Both the position numbers and the translations under genes were made by a program. This document shows, piece after piece, positions 10,023 to 23,066 of a stretch of 64,000 nucleotides of DNA (position 1 is the stretch's first letter; every line of letters begins with the position of its first letter). Below the pieces are notes generated by a model. The model did not search any database. It saw only the letters and a list, made by a program, of their open reading frames with translations, and was not told the DNA's origin. Source of the stretch: Phoenix dactylifera (Eukaryota > Streptophyta > Magnoliopsida > Arecales > Arecaceae); NCBI RefSeq assembly GCF_009389715.1, contig NW_024067841.1, forward strand, positions 1 through 64,000, given 5' to 3'.

Positions 10023-11720
10023 TCATATACATGCTTTGAGCTATTTCCCCCATTATATGTCACACTATCAGCTTAAATACATCCTTCTTTATATATTGTT
10101 TGATAAATAAAATAGATGATAAATTATATATTTTGTTTTATAATAAATTATCTTATGAGCAAGTGGAAGCTTTCCTCATTGTAATCAGAAGAGAGCTGAA
10201 GGTGCTGATTAGTTAGCTAGAACAGGGGTTATCTTGTTCGGAATAAGTTCCCAGATAAAAAAAAAGAAAGCCTAAAAGGTTGATTAATCCGTGAGATAAA
10301 TTGATTCTATACGAGTATATTCATAGTATTTTGACCTTGATTAATCAAACACAATAAAGATAACTATCAAGTATATACATACATACATCCAATGGAAGCT
10401 TTCCTCATTGTAATAAGAAGAGAACTGAAGGTGCTGATTGGTTAGCTAGAACAGGGGTTATCTTGTTCGGAATAAGTTCCCAGATAAAAAAAAAAAGAAA
10501 GCCTAGAAGGTTGATTAATCCGCCAGATAAATTGATTCTGTTGTGGTTCAAATCTGGCTCGAGGGTGGCCACATCGGAAGAGTTGAGAGAGCTGCGGGAG
10601 TGCGGAGAAAGACGAGAAGAGCCACCTCCCACGATCAATGGTGTACCTGCATAAAGTCTCACCAGTGTTTTCGGTGAGGGTTCTTCGACGCTCAAGTTAG
10701 AGTAGAGCTTAGTAGGTCTAGTCGAAAAGTTTCTTAAGCGTTACCTGTTGGGGTTCTTTATAGTCTCGATAGAAGCGCTTTGGTGGCGGAGATATGGCCG
10801 TTCCCATCATGAGTGGGAGTGGCGCGCAGCCAGAGTCTGATTGTGGCACGCGGTGGAGTCCGTTCTTGGAAACGGTAAGGCGTTGACAGCCGTGGCAGGG
10901 TATAGCCCATTTCCATCATGAGAGGGAGTGGCGCGCAGCTAGAGCTTGATTGTGGCGCACGGTGGAGTCCGTTCTTGAGAACGGTAAGGCGTTGACAGCC
11001 GTGTCAGGGCATGGCCGGAGTAGCACGTCGTGGTGGCATCGCAATGTACGGCCACGTAAGAAGGCACACACATGGGTGCAGTGGTTGGCAGAGTTGAGCT
11101 CGTCGAGAGGTCGCATCAGGCATTCGGCGAGGTCGGCTAAACGGGTGCTGAGGCCAGCCTAGCATCCCGGATTCCGAGGTGTGCTCGGTGGAGCGCCTCG
11201 AACTTGAGGGTCGGGGTGCATTATTAGAGAGAGCGCTCGAGCTTGGTCAGGCGAATCAATGAATACAGGAGGCGCTTCGAACTTGGTTGAGGCGCGTTAG
11301 TAAGTAAGGAAGGCGCCCCCGAGCTTGGCCGGAGCGCGTCGGCGAATAAGGAATATGCCCCGAGCTTGACCTGGGCGCGTCGGCGAATATCCGGGGTTGA
11401 ATGAACTTTCGGCGGAGTCCGAGGTCGGGCTGATTTTGGGCCGGACCGAGGACATGTTCGGTCGGTGTTGGTGTCCGTTGGGCCAAAATTGGGTGCCCCT
11501 TTTGATGGGGGCTGGACGATCCATTTCGCCTCCCATCAGCTAGAGCAGGGGTAATTTTTTTATTCACAGTATTTTGACTTTGATTAATCAAACACAATAA
11601 AGCTTTACATGTATATGCATACATACATACATACATATGCTTTGAGCTAATTCCACCATTATATGTCACACAAACACCTTAAATACATCCTTCTTTATAT
11701 ATTATTTGATAAGCACAAAA
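10023..11720. repeat. Locally duplicated segment interrupted by a solo LTR
   Basis: A block with TGGAAGCTTTCCTCATTG and GCTAGAACAGGGGTTATC occurs at about 10165-10310 and again at 10393-10538. The block CAGTATTTTGACTTTGATT..CACAATAAAG recurs at about 10325-10365 and 11566-11605. The sequence around CATCCTTCTTTATATATT recurs at about 10023-10115 and 11634-11720. The second copy is split by the LTR at 10539-11538. No gene is visible in the duplicated DNA. Confidence 0.7.
10539..11538 (-). mobile_element. Solo LTR (gypsy-like), copy B
   Basis: Starts TGTTGTGGTT and ends CGCCTCCCATCA, like copy A at 6368-7192. A TATA-like CTATAAAG on the minus strand (near 10760) gives the same orientation. It is longer than copy A, partly because of an internal tandem duplication of about 110 bp (about 10797-10910 and 10905-11015, around GGGAGTGGCGCGCAGC). 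The 5-bp flanks do not match, so one border may have been altered by recombination. Confidence 0.65.
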
Positions 11721-11845
11721 GACTGACAACACTGACTATCCCGAAAACTTGGATATATAATTAACTTGAGTCAAAAGGTGATTTAATTTATCCCTAAAAT
11801 TTAAGGATAATTGGTTCTGCAACGTCCTTCTGTTGCTGAAAACAC

Positions 11846-13396
11846 TTAGGCCCTGTTTGAGGGAGCTTTTGGAGGGCCAGAAAGCACTTTCTGGCCCTCC
11901 AAAAGTACTTTTAGATGAAAAACTGTGTTTAATAAATTTTTCAAAAAGCTGCTTCAGCTTTTGCGGGAAGCTAAAAACAGCTTTTGGGAGGAAGCTCCAA
12001 TTTGGAGCTTATGGGAGGAAGCTATTTCAGCTTTTTCGGAAAGCTATATTTTTGACAAAAATGCCCATATTAAAATAACATAATTACATAGTTTGTCCCT
12101 TTATAAACCTAAAAATTTGCTGGAGCCAAGAACCCTAGCCGTCAGACTCCCTTCCATAAGAAAAGGTATTTTTTTTTCAATTTTTGTATGCATCTCTTGA
12201 ACCACATTTTAGAAGAAAATTTTTTTAATCCTTTTCCATACCTTCCAAAATCAATCTATTGTTTTTTTTTTTATCATCAACCTTGCGGCCCACGCTGAGG
12301 TCCTCCTCGAGCGTGGACCACGAAGAAGAGCCCCTGGACCGCGGAAAATTATTTTATGAAAAATTATGGAAAATTATTTTATACTAATAATTATAATATT
12401 TTATACCTTTATTTTTGTGTTATACTATAAATATAATATCATATTATATTATATCATAATACATTTATATGTTATGTTAAATAATTTAATATTATGTTAT
12501 ATTATAGAAAATTAATTTATACTAATAATTATAATATTTTATACCTTTATTTTTGTATTATACTATAAATATAATATCATATTAAATTATATCATAAAAC
12601 ATTAATATGTTATGTTAAATAATTTAATATTATGTTATATTATGGAAAATTAATTTATACTAATAATTATAATATTTTATAACTTTATTATTGTATTATA
12701 CTATGAATATTATATTATATTATATTACATTACATTATAATACATTAATATGTTATTTTAAATAATTTAATATTATGTTATATTATGGAAAATTAATTTA
12801 TAATAATAATTATAATATTTTATACCTCTATTATTGTATTATACTATAAATATTGTATTATATTACATTACATTATAATACATTAATATGTTATTTTAAA
12901 TAATTTAATATTATGTTATATTATGAGAAATTAATTTATACTAATAATTATAATATTTTATACTTTTATTATTGTATTATACTATAAATATAATATATAT
13001 TTTATTATATCATAATACATTAATATGTTATGTTAAATAATTTAATATTATGTTATATTACCAAATATTAATTTACTCTAATAATTATATTACTATTATG
13101 CTATATTAACATAATATTATTTTATATTACAATAATATTATACTATATTGTATATTTATGTATTAATTTATGTTATATTTTATTATGTTCTGTTGTATAA
13201 TACTATGCAATGTCTTTTATGGTAATTTTGTCATACAAAAGTACTTTCTCAGTTTGTTTACCAAACACAAAACAAAGTACAACAGCACTTTACGAATGTA
13301 GTTACCAAACAGCAAACAGTTTTTTATAACAGCTCTACTTCAGACAGCTCTACTTCTAACAGCTCTACTGCCAACAGTTCCCCAAACAGGGCCTAA
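11846..13396. mobile_element. Non-autonomous TIR DNA transposon carrying an AT-rich tandem array
   Basis: The ends are inverted copies of TTAGGCCCTGTTTG (11846 and, reversed, ending 13396). Just inside the left end is a foldback (CTTTTGGAGGGCCAGAAAG and its complement). Both subterminal regions repeat AGCTTTT/AACAGCTCTACT motifs. No transposase is encoded. The superfamily is uncertain: the termini resemble hAT and PIF/Harbinger MITEs, and no clear 8-bp or 3-bp direct target duplication is seen. Most of the interior is the tandem array listed separately. Confidence 0.7.
12368..13190. repeat. 138-bp AT-rich tandem array, about six units
   Basis: Units begin near 12368, 12506, 12644, 12786, 12924 and 13060 (period 136-142 bp). 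Each starts GAAAATTAATTTATACTAAT and contains TTAAATAATTTAATATTATG. It is almost pure A/T. The last unit is partial and merges into the transposon's right subterminal region. Confidence 0.85.
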
Positions 13397-14057
13397 AAGT
13401 TGTACCAATTTAGCTTTTGACACCTAAATGTGCAACAGCAAACAAAAAGCAATACATGGCGACATTGACATCATATAAGATATTATTGGCCGCTGATTGC
13501 AATAATAAAGGGCTAAGCTTTGTCAGTTCTCCAGCTCCTCAGCTTCTGAACATTGGATTTCTAATATAATTTGTAAAATCTTTTGAGAGAAAGCTGGGAG
13601 ACCCACCCATGATAATTAAAGCAGGTTCAGATATTTGGAGATTTACTATTCGAGGTTTGAAGATATACATATGTATGTATATCAGCATCCAAACACTTTT
13701 TGTTCACCGCCCAAGCTCATATATTTAATTGAGATAGAAAAAGCAAGTCAAAATCAATGATTATGATGATGATGTTGATTAAAATATCCATATACTCTGC
13801 ATGGTTTGTATTTCTTGAAAAGAAATGTCTAATCACAAAATAAATTAATGAATGAATTAAATTAATGGTTTGTATCCAAAAATTAAATTAATGAATAATA
13901 TTGGATAAGTTGCAATGTCTAATCACAAAATAATCATCATATTACTGGTCACCTCATGCAAATTCATAAAGTTCAATGAGAGAGGGTCACGGTGCTTCTA
14001 TATTATTGTTTTAATAAAAATTTAGTGATGACCATTGAAGCACATGATTAAAGCTCC

Positions 14058-14780
14058 ATTTGGCAAAGCTATTAATAGTAAAGCTTTCAAAAGCACAATT
14101 TTTTGAATTAGAACTTTTATAAAAAGCCATTTATTATTTAGTAACTATATTTCTAAAGCGATGTAAAATTTTAATATGTGTTTGACAAACAAACTAAAAC
14201 AATACTTTTAAAATGACAAAATGACCATAAAAAACATTGCATAGTATTATACAATAGAGCATAATAAAATATAATATATATTAATACATAAATATGATAT
14301 AGTATAATGTTACTATAATGCAATATAATATTATTCTAATATAGTTAATATAGTATTGTATACTACAGCATAATAATATAACATAATTTGATATTACATA
14401 ATATAACAAATCAATGTATTATAAAATAATATAATATAATATTTATAGTATAATACAATATTTTGATAAAAATATTATCATTATCATCATTATATATTAA
14501 CAATTATTAATATAATATTTTTAGAATCTAATTTTTGAAAAAAAAATAGAAGCATTCTTACTATAATTATATAATTCTATGATGAGTATTTTGGTCCCAA
14601 AAAAAAATTATAAATCTAAAATAGATGCTAAAAGTACCTTTTGAAATAAGCTTTATTTTGAAGCTTTTTCTAAATAGATATTTTTATTTTTTTGACAAAA
14701 CTAAAACATTTTCTTGATTTTTTTTCTAAATACTATTATACCCTCCAAAAATATTTTTAAAAAATTAAAAAATATGTTTT
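14058..14780. mobile_element. Diverged relative of the 11846-13396 element, inverted orientation
   Basis: Positions 14110-14350 match the reverse complement of about 13100-13330 block by block (for example ACATTGCATAGTATTATACA, then AATACATAAATAT). It lacks the expanded 138-bp array. The outer ends are too worn to define. Confidence 0.55.
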
Positions 14781-16334
14781 GGTCCACCAAAAAGTTCTGC
14801 CAACTAAGGCTAACTTAGCAGCTTAAACAGTCCACCTTCGGCCCTGTCGGACCAGACTATCCTGGTAGTTTTTCCCAAGTCCAAGGGTACGGTAGTGTTG
14901 TTGGGCCGCCCTACTCATGTACCGGGCGCCAAGCCACGCGTCGAGTGGAGCCGAAGGTCTCCTTGTGGGCTTTACGCGGCGTCGAATGACCCACGTCCAC
15001 GGGCTTCACGCGGCGTGGAAATGACACACGTCCACGCCTCCTCTCCTCTCCTCCACCGTCCCATGCTCAAATGTTTTGTCGCTTGGACTCTTTTGGTCGT
15101 GTTCAAAACCTCGGGATAATAGAATGAATTCTTCCCCTAATAAATACAAAGAAGATAATATTGGGCTCGTTCATTGGACCTGATCCATTTAATAATTTCT
15201 CACTCGCTGCCACCCACCCGCCCAAAGCCTGCTACCGAGCCACCTGTAAGAACTGGACATGGAACTTTTAGTGATGGGACGGCTTGGTGGGCCATTTTGG
15301 ACCCAATTAATGGGTCACTGACGAAAGGCCACTCGACTTGGGTGGATTGACTCACGAATAGTGTTTATATAATATATATATATATATAGTTCGGTAGCAG
15401 TTGTTACTGGTGAATAAACCTCATGGTTTTTTCCCTTCGGGAAAAAAACATCCTATAATTTTGCCTAAAGAAAGAAAAATACTTCATTTGCATTGCCGGC
15501 CAAGTCTCGTTTCTTTTAAGACGAAGGAAGCTGCTCGAGTTGTTTCGGCAAAGAAAAGCTAAAATAAGATTGATAGAATGCAAGAAAATATAATTAGGCA
15601 CGTCGAAGTGGATTTGATTGACTAGTTGGGTCAGATCTCAAATCCCAATCCAATAAGCGCACTACACTTGGGATTGAATCTATGATAATCCAATCAAATT
15701 TTTTAATTGTTATCTAAATAGATGTTATATATTTATATGATTTCAATGTTATAGATTTTGGTTTTATTTGTAACAGTCAAATTATTGGATCATAACACAT
15801 AGGTTTCAGATCATATTCCAGGCAGTTGACCTTGACTAGATCCTAAACAAACTTGGTGAAAAGTCTAACAAATTAATAGCAATTAATCCTTCCACCCAAA
15901 AAAAAAACTAATCCTTATAAAATCATTTCGAAATTAGTGGTATAGCTTAAATAATTGTGGTCTAGTGAGGAAGGGCCAATATCCCATGACTTGCCTTCGG
16001 GGATGGAATTTTCAACTGAACTAATTCTGTTTCGATTGTCCCTTAACCTTGTTCCATAAGTCGCATTTTGCATTTTATTGGATGCAAATTTGATTTAGAA
16101 GCCAACACCCCCCCCCCCCCCCCCCCCCCCCCCCCAAAATAAGATTTAAAGAAGGGCTATTACCCATATCCAGAATTATTATTATTATTATTATTATTTT
16201 GAAGATTCTCCATCGAATAGCTAAGCAAAGGGTTCCAAACTTGCAACTATTTTTTTTTTGTTTGAAGAAAACAAGATTAAAAAAAATGATGCAAATCCTA
16301 GGCTGAGAATATGAGGATCCGTACCAAAAGCATA
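14781..16334. other. Intergenic stretch with a 28-bp poly-C run
   Basis: No gene recognised. It includes a GC-rich patch (14820-15070), an (AT)n run near 15370, and a C28 homopolymer at 16108-16135 followed by an ATT repeat near 16170-16198. Confidence 0.5.
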
Positions 16335-16463
16335 TTTATTCTCACATTGGTTATTTGCCAAAAAGATTTTGGGTATTTATACAGAACTAAGGAACTCAAA
16401 AAAAATACCTTCTAGTTAGTTTTTTTAGGTAAGGTCCTATCTTATGACAAATAGTATCAGAGC
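16335..16463 (+). mobile_element. LTR remnant with adjacent primer-binding site
   Basis: The segment CACATTGGTTATTTGCC..GGTATTTATAC..CTTATGACA resembles the short LTRs of plant non-autonomous elements. It is followed at 16452-16463 by a sequence close to the initiator-Met primer-binding site. No second repeat was found nearby, so it is a fragment. Confidence 0.45.
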
Positions 16464-16681
16464 GAACTCGGACCATAATGTATGTGGATCAGGAAATGCT
16501 GCACTATGAATTCATAAAGGTTGACCACGAGCCAATCGATACATATCTAGATGTGACCATCTTTGTGTTCGCATGCATAGAGAATTAACCAATATGATGT
16601 ACGTTACATTGGCTCCAGTTATTGTAAGGGGGTTGTGATTGGTTTTGGGTTCTACCGAATATTTCCTTTCTTGTCTGGTAA

Positions 16682-19387
16682 TGTAAACCCCAGACCAGAT
16701 GGACCGGCTCGGACCAAAGTCGGTGGTCCATCTGGAGGGTTTTGGAAGAAGGGCGGTGGAGATCGGCAGTTGTTGAGGCGGTTTTAACCGCCTAACAGCC
16801 GTGATTCCCACCCGTCCGAGCTGGATGGAGGCTTATAAAAGCCTTGGAGTCCGCTGTATGGGACTCCATCGATCACCCTCTTACCTTCCTTACTCTCTTT
16901 TTTTCTCTGTGCAAGGAGTTGGATCGGAAGCAGCGGCGCCGGAGGAAGAAGGACTTACTAATCGTCACCATCCTGTGCAGCCGAAGCAGGCAAAGTAGTT
17001 CGCCGAGAATACTTCACGGCTCATCGGAGCTAGGTAAACCCTTAACCCTTTTCTCCATTCATGATTTACATGCTAATAGCTTAGATCTAATCTAGCTAGG
17101 AGAGGATTAACAGAGGAAGAAGGGTAGGAAGAAGATGAAGAGGAGGGAGGAGAAAGTTCTAACCAATGATCGGCTGTGATCCGACATTGACCGAGGATCT
17201 TCCTCCTTCACCCGATTATGACTTCCCCCTTCCATTAAAACCCTAGATCTAATAATCTAAAGATGTCAACCTACCTCTGTTGCACGGAAGGGTCCTCGGC
17301 TCGGACAGATCGGGTTTCCATGGGTGGAACCGGTTTGATCTTGGCCGGAGGGGATTGGAGAAGACGGGCCGAAGGGAGATCTCCCTGTTGGCCGTAGATG
17401 CCGCCGGCTCGGGGCACTGTGGACGCCGTCGAGCCGACTGCAGACGTCGGCCGTGCACTACGCGGGCACCATCGGCTTCAGCTGGGCTCCTCTGCTTCTC
17501 GATGGGTGCCGCACCCCGTCTCCTCCACCGGAGGTGGAGGAGGAGAGCGGCCAGTTGGGTCGCGGCCACCGTAAGTGCCGCCGGTTGGCCGCAGCGCCAC
17601 CGGCTTCGGGCCGGCCTCCTCCCGAGCGCCTTTCGAGGAGAAGAGGAAGAGGAGCTCGGGAAGGGAAGAAGAAAGAAAGGAGGAAAGAAAGGTTCGGGAA
17701 GGGAGGAGAAAAAGAAAAGAAAAAGAAGAAAAAAAAGAAAAGAAAAAGAAGAAAGAAAAAGAAAAGAAAAAGAGGAAAAGAAGGAGAGAAAAAAAGAAAA
17801 GAAAAAGAGAAATAAAATAAAAATTTCGGTGGGCTGAATTGGGCCTGATTTCGGGTTGGGCTTCAAATAAATCTGGCTTTAGGAGCCCGAGACCGGGCTA
17901 GGCCCTGGTCTGAGCCCAATAATCTTAAACCCAGTAATTGGGTCAGACCTAAACCAGTATGCAATTGACCTAGATCTAAACCAAAAATTGGATCAGATCT
18001 GAACTAGTATGCAATTGACCCAGACCTAAACCAGAATTGGGTCAGATCTGAACCTGTATGTAATTGACCCAGACCTGAACCAGTAATTGGGTCAGATCTG
18101 AACCAGTATGCAATTGGCTCATACCTGAACCAGAAACTTGGATCAGACCTGAACCAGAAACTTGGGTCAGACCTGAACCAAAAAATTGTTAGACCAAAAT
18201 CAGACATTGGGTCAAACCCAAATTGAGGATTTGAATAAACCTAAATCAGAAACTGAACCAGGTTAGAGACCTAAGAATGAAATTGAGTTTCTATAGATGG
18301 ATTGTAAATTGGGTAATTAAGAAAAATTGTAATTAAATGAAGTTAACGTACAATTGACAAGTAATTTAATGATGTTTTTGGTAATTGAAGAATTGGCACT
18401 CAAACCTAAGGTTGGTGGGCAAACTAAGGTAAGTAACCCTGATATAATCTTATAGTTTATCAAATACTTGTAATTACTTGATTATGAAATTGTATATGAT
18501 TATTTATGCTTCTACAAAATTAGGATCAAGCATGTGTTAGCAATAGTTGCATGATTTTGAATAAATAGCATCCATCATGATTATTATTATATTATGTACA
18601 CATGATTATGATGATGTAGAAAGATGCACGAAAATCAATGTTTTCAGCATGATCATGAATTTTATTTATGATGATGTCATTATCCATTTTCCAATGTTTC
18701 TATGAAATAAGATTTATGAAAAGCATGATATGTTTTAAGAACTCTCAGATTGCTATGTATAACCCCTGCCAGTGGCCAGTGGGTAAAAATAATTTGGCTG
18801 TACGACCCGACCCCCGCCAGTGGGTAGTAACTGGAAGATGACCCTATAGTGGTAAAGGCCTTGCCATGGGAATAAGAGCGGCCATAGCTACACTATCATC
18901 TGAGAGTATGGATTTCGAAGCATGGAATAATGGCAAAAGTTTTGTGATGCATAATCATGTTTATGAAGTTACATGAATGGACATGCATAGTTTTATGACT
19001 GGTTTGATTATAGAAAATGCTTTCTTATTACAACTATTGGTTTTTCAAAAAAATGCATTAGCATACATAACATTATACTTGATCCGATAAGATTATGCTT
19101 GTTTACTTACTGGGCTTTATAGTTCACACCATTTTATTTATGTTTTTACATATGAATAGGAGATGCTAGGAACAAGGAGCGTAACATGCTCCAGGGTTAT
19201 GGGAAAGACGAATGTTAAATGTTGATATTGTTTTTAGATGATTTGTATGGATTTTAATACATGAACATTTAATGACTTTCATGAATATAGTTGTTTACAA
19301 TTTGAAGTTTTAAAGTAGCTGCGTATTATTATATGCTTAACTTGGTAATAACACGGCCGTGTCATGAACTGAATTCGGAGCGTGACA
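16682..19387 (+). mobile_element. Large solo LTR, Tekay/Del-like gypsy
   Basis: Starts TGTAAACCCC and ends GGAGCGTGACA; the flanks GGTAA and GGTAG are a near target duplication. The layout matches the second large LTR at 39466-43375: a promoter-like TATAAAAG (about 16834), a GC-rich leader, a purine-rich tract, runs of ATTGGGTCAGA-type repeats (about 17935-18200), blocks of CGCCAGTGGC (about 18770-18830) and a CACGGCCGTGTCA motif before the end. Apparent ORFs inside are compositional. No internal region or second LTR is present. The worn flank and sequence suggest it is older than the other large LTR. Confidence 0.7.
17696..17812 (+). repeat. 117-nt uninterrupted homopurine tract
   Basis: Only A and G from 17696 to 17812, mostly GAAAA and GAAAGAAAA units, within the Tekay-like LTR. 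On the other strand it is a matching pyrimidine tract. Confidence 0.95.
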
Positions 19388-20929
19388 GGTAGATCCTTCG
19401 TTCATATCCGTCGTAAGTTCACAAATTATATATTACTTCTATTCATTTGTCATTTCATAATATTACAAGCCCGAGAACCCTGTCAATAACTCCATTAATT
19501 GACAGCTTGTCCTGGAAAACGTATAGATAGTAAATGGATGGAGCAATTATAAAAAGAATGCCGTTATGTGAGATTTTTTGTATCATCACCACTGCCTTTG
19601 CATTATACATAGAGAGGTAAGTGTTATTAATTATTCCATGCCCATCAAATCTTTAGCTTGTGATTCTACAAATAGGGCACAAAGTTACATTTAAAAGAGA
19701 TTTCACACAAAAATTTAGCTCCGTCTTTGTCATTTGAGAGAATTGTTCCAAACTTTCAGCCTAAGATTCTGGGCCGTCATCACCATCATTTCCAAAAAAA
19801 ATAGTTCTCTTCATTTAGGTAGTTCACTCTGGAGTTGTGCAGCATAACTATGCTCCGAAGGTACCTCACATTCAGTGAACAAGCAACCTCTCTGAGTCTC
19901 TGACGATGTTTGCTTCACATTTTGCATTCGTTGCAGAATGATTTCATCATAACTGATTTTTGAAATTCTTCTTTTCACTATCAGGTTTTCTTCAACATAG
20001 ATCAAGCCTTGCACTCATTTTCAGAAATGAAACTCGAATGTATAAGAATGATTATTTCTAGTTCTTGGACATGGGTTGATCATCACATTTGATCAATTAC
20101 ATATGTCTAGAGACTAGAGACTAGAGACTATGGAAACATACATAAAATGCTCTATCCAAGATAGTGAGATAAATATCACCTGCATGATCATTCGTTGAGT
20201 TTATACTCCTACTATGTGAGAATTTCCGGAATAACATGGTGGGAGAAATACACTTGGTAACAATAAGCTTTTTTATATAATGATAGTCCAAGTAACAAGG
20301 ATATTTTTTGAGATAGTCATAATACGATAGTTTTCCAAATAGGAATTCACAAGGCTTCGCTTCCTTCATAACAGGTTAATTTAGGTAGATGCCACCATTT
20401 GATAATTGATGCATTACTGACTAGAAAAAATCTAACTGATATATAATTACCATTGGCACCTGCCTGCGAACTGATGTCAGTTAAATCAGACAAGCAGCGC
20501 ATTGATAATCCAGGATTGAGCACCATAAGCATTCTGTCTCACTCATGATAACATTCCTCTCTTCTAAGACTACAAACAAGCCCTAGAAAAGCACTGCTTA
20601 TTTCCAAGATATGCAATAAAAAAATGAAGGGAAAAAAGAAAATATATGCAGGGAACTATGAAGAACACATTTTATGACTACTTACTATTTTTACCGATTA
20701 ATCAGTAAATGATCTTTAGTGATCAACGGAACAAGAAATTGGAAGCATGCATACTTTTTCCCTTTACTTCTCAAGGGCGTGGATTCACATAAGCAGCCCA
20801 AGGATAGGAGGCTGGAAGTGCTTGTCAAGGAGAAAATGTCATAAAAGATGATAACTCCCTTCATGGCAATCAATGTGGTTACGGTCAAGGCTTCAAACCT
20901 AGAAATACAAATCCAAGCCAACTAGTAGG
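19388..20929. other. Intergenic stretch with possible unidentified minus-strand exons
   Basis: A minus-strand block at 20014-19811 reads like a C-terminal coding exon (IYVEENLIVKRRISKISYDE, then ILQRMQNVKQTSSETQRGC, ending SELPK and a stop) with an AG just upstream. Other short open blocks at about 20530-20350 and 20920-20690 could not be linked to it by phase. I do not recognise the family. It could be a gene remnant or chance. Confidence 0.25.
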
Positions 20930-22340
20930 ATGTGAGATTTATTCCAAACGTAGCCATACTACTCTCAACTGCTGGAACCATTTCAATCATGCTTATCAAG
21001 CCGAAGGAAATCCATCAACACTGGCAGCCATAACAATTGCAAATACACAAGACCTAGAGTGGCTTCCAGATAGAAATGCAAGCTCTCACATAACAATTAA
21101 TCAAGGTATATTTTAGTCCTAGAGGCCTTAATTTGGAACAGATAAAAATAATTATTGGGAATGGAAATCATCTGAATATTGCTCATATTGGTGATGCCAT
21201 CATAGCAAGTGGAGGGAAAATTTTTCATATTAATAACATTCAACTAGTTCCTAAAATCAAAAGGAATTTATTATCAATAGGGCAATTTGCATATAAAAAT
21301 TCTTGTGTTTTTAAGTTCTCAGATAAAGGTAATAACCAGGAAGATGGTAGCTTCTGGAACTAGAGATGGAAGAATCTACTCTCATGGAGCACCAAAAGCA
21401 GCACTATTTTTTATCAGGCACCAAAGGCTTGAATATGCAAATAGCCTTCTTGAATAAATCAAATTGCATGAATCTTTCTAATTGGACTTAAAGTTCTGTT
21501 TGTGAAAGTTGTGAACTTGGAAAAAGTTACAAACTTTCTTTTATTGGCTATACTAGTAGATTCTTCTTCTAATGAAATTAATTGTGATCTATATGGTACT
21601 ACTCCAGTTGCTTCTATTCAAGGATTCAGATATTATGCGGCATTAATTGACGATTTTACTTACTATGTGTGGTTATTATATCCACCAAAACACATGTAAA
21701 TTTCCTGCATTCATATGTTTTTAGAAAATGGTCTAAACATAATTTGATGTTCTTATCATGATCTTCCAGTGTAATGGTGGATGTGAGTTTAGCAAAGACA
21801 CCAGAACAAGAAGGTATCATAAAAAGATTACTAGCGGATTCCTTTACTACTGCTATTCATGGTATAAACAAATTGCATTCTCTAATATTAAATATGGATA
21901 ACCATTCAAGCTTCTTATTGTTTATGAGCCAGATTATCCATCACTTGGAGTTTTTGGCCACAGATGCTATCATTTTATCCATGAATTTGGCCAGAATAAA
22001 TTCTCCGAAAGATCCTTACCGCATATCTTTATTGGCTACAATAAAGGATATCGGTGTTTATTTCCATCCATTATTTAGGTATATATTTCTTGACACAGTC
22101 TTTGGTGAGCATATTGTTCTTTATAAATTTTAAAAATCATGTGTTGGTACAGAGATGATGCGGGGGGGAGAATCTTCACATTACCAACAACTTCATCTTC
22201 GATCTTGCTGTTCTCCTCCTCCTTATTCTTCATTTTTTGAGAGCGGTATCTCTTACCCTTTTTTATATCCTATCGGACCAGAACATTCCTATTTGTATCA
22301 AGAGAGTGCAAAAAGACAAAAGGAGATACCAAGTTTTAAT
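20930..22340 (+). mobile_element. Copia-type pol fragment (broken)
   Basis: Conceptual translation shows scattered Ty1/copia pol landmarks in order: a protease-like site near 21060, a gag-pre-integrase region (IQLVPKIKRNLLSIGQ) near 21240-21300, and integrase-core stretches near 21590-21690 (GFRYYAALIDDFT) and 21900-22080. It is fragmentary, with several breaks, and no LTRs were found. Reverse transcriptase and RNase H are not recognisable. This is an old fossil. Confidence 0.7.
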
Positions 22341-23066
22341 TTACAATGATTTTGCCCAAATAAGAACATAATTCAGTTATTAAAGCTTCTTAATAATGTC
22401 AAGGTCATGGATAAGAGAGGCTTAACTGGATCAATCAAAAATTGTCCAGTTTCCAAACTTCATAATTATCACATTATCTCTATGGAAGCATTAATTATGG
22501 TCTGTATACAATTGTATATCTGTTTTGCAAACAAAACAATTGTCATTTTTGAATCGCTGATACTTCCTCAATCGAAATCTGAACAAAGATCGCCATCAAG
22601 TTTCTACAGTCATCGTTCTATTTACTAAACCATTACGTATTCCAACATCTCTTGTTTGGCTCCCTAGAGATTCAGATCAATTAGCAGAATATACACAAAT
22701 TAAGAGATCTAGTAAATTAATATGTAGAGCAAACTATACAAACAGCAGTACCAAACTTCAAATACTACTCAAAGCAGCACACAGCTATTAGACTCAGGTA
22801 ATAGTAGTATACAACTAGGTGTCCGCCAAACCTCATCCGCAATGGATGGATTTCTCCAGAAAAGAAATAAAAGCTATAAACATCTCCTAGTTCTCACCAT
22901 CTGCAGCAGCGTAAGGAGACTCACAACCATGTAATCCTCCTTGAAAGAGAGAACCTGTCACCTAGCTATTATAGTCTTGACATCATAACCTTCATAAAAT
23001 CCACTCACAGCCGGGCTCACGATGCCCTTATTTCAGACCACTAATGAAGCCACTCCAAACCACAGG
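22341..23066. other. Intergenic stretch, no gene seen
   Basis: Mixed AT-rich sequence between the Copia fragment and the SPIRAL1-like gene. The right part probably holds that gene's 3' UTR. Confidence 0.4.

Noticed and set aside
11846-13396. Firm hAT or PIF/Harbinger assignment
   Set aside because: The termini resemble both, but neither an 8-bp nor a matching 3-bp direct duplication is clear, so only 'TIR element' is claimed.
17280-17837. Lysine/glutamate-rich ORFs
   Set aside because: They follow from the homopurine tract in a solo LTR.
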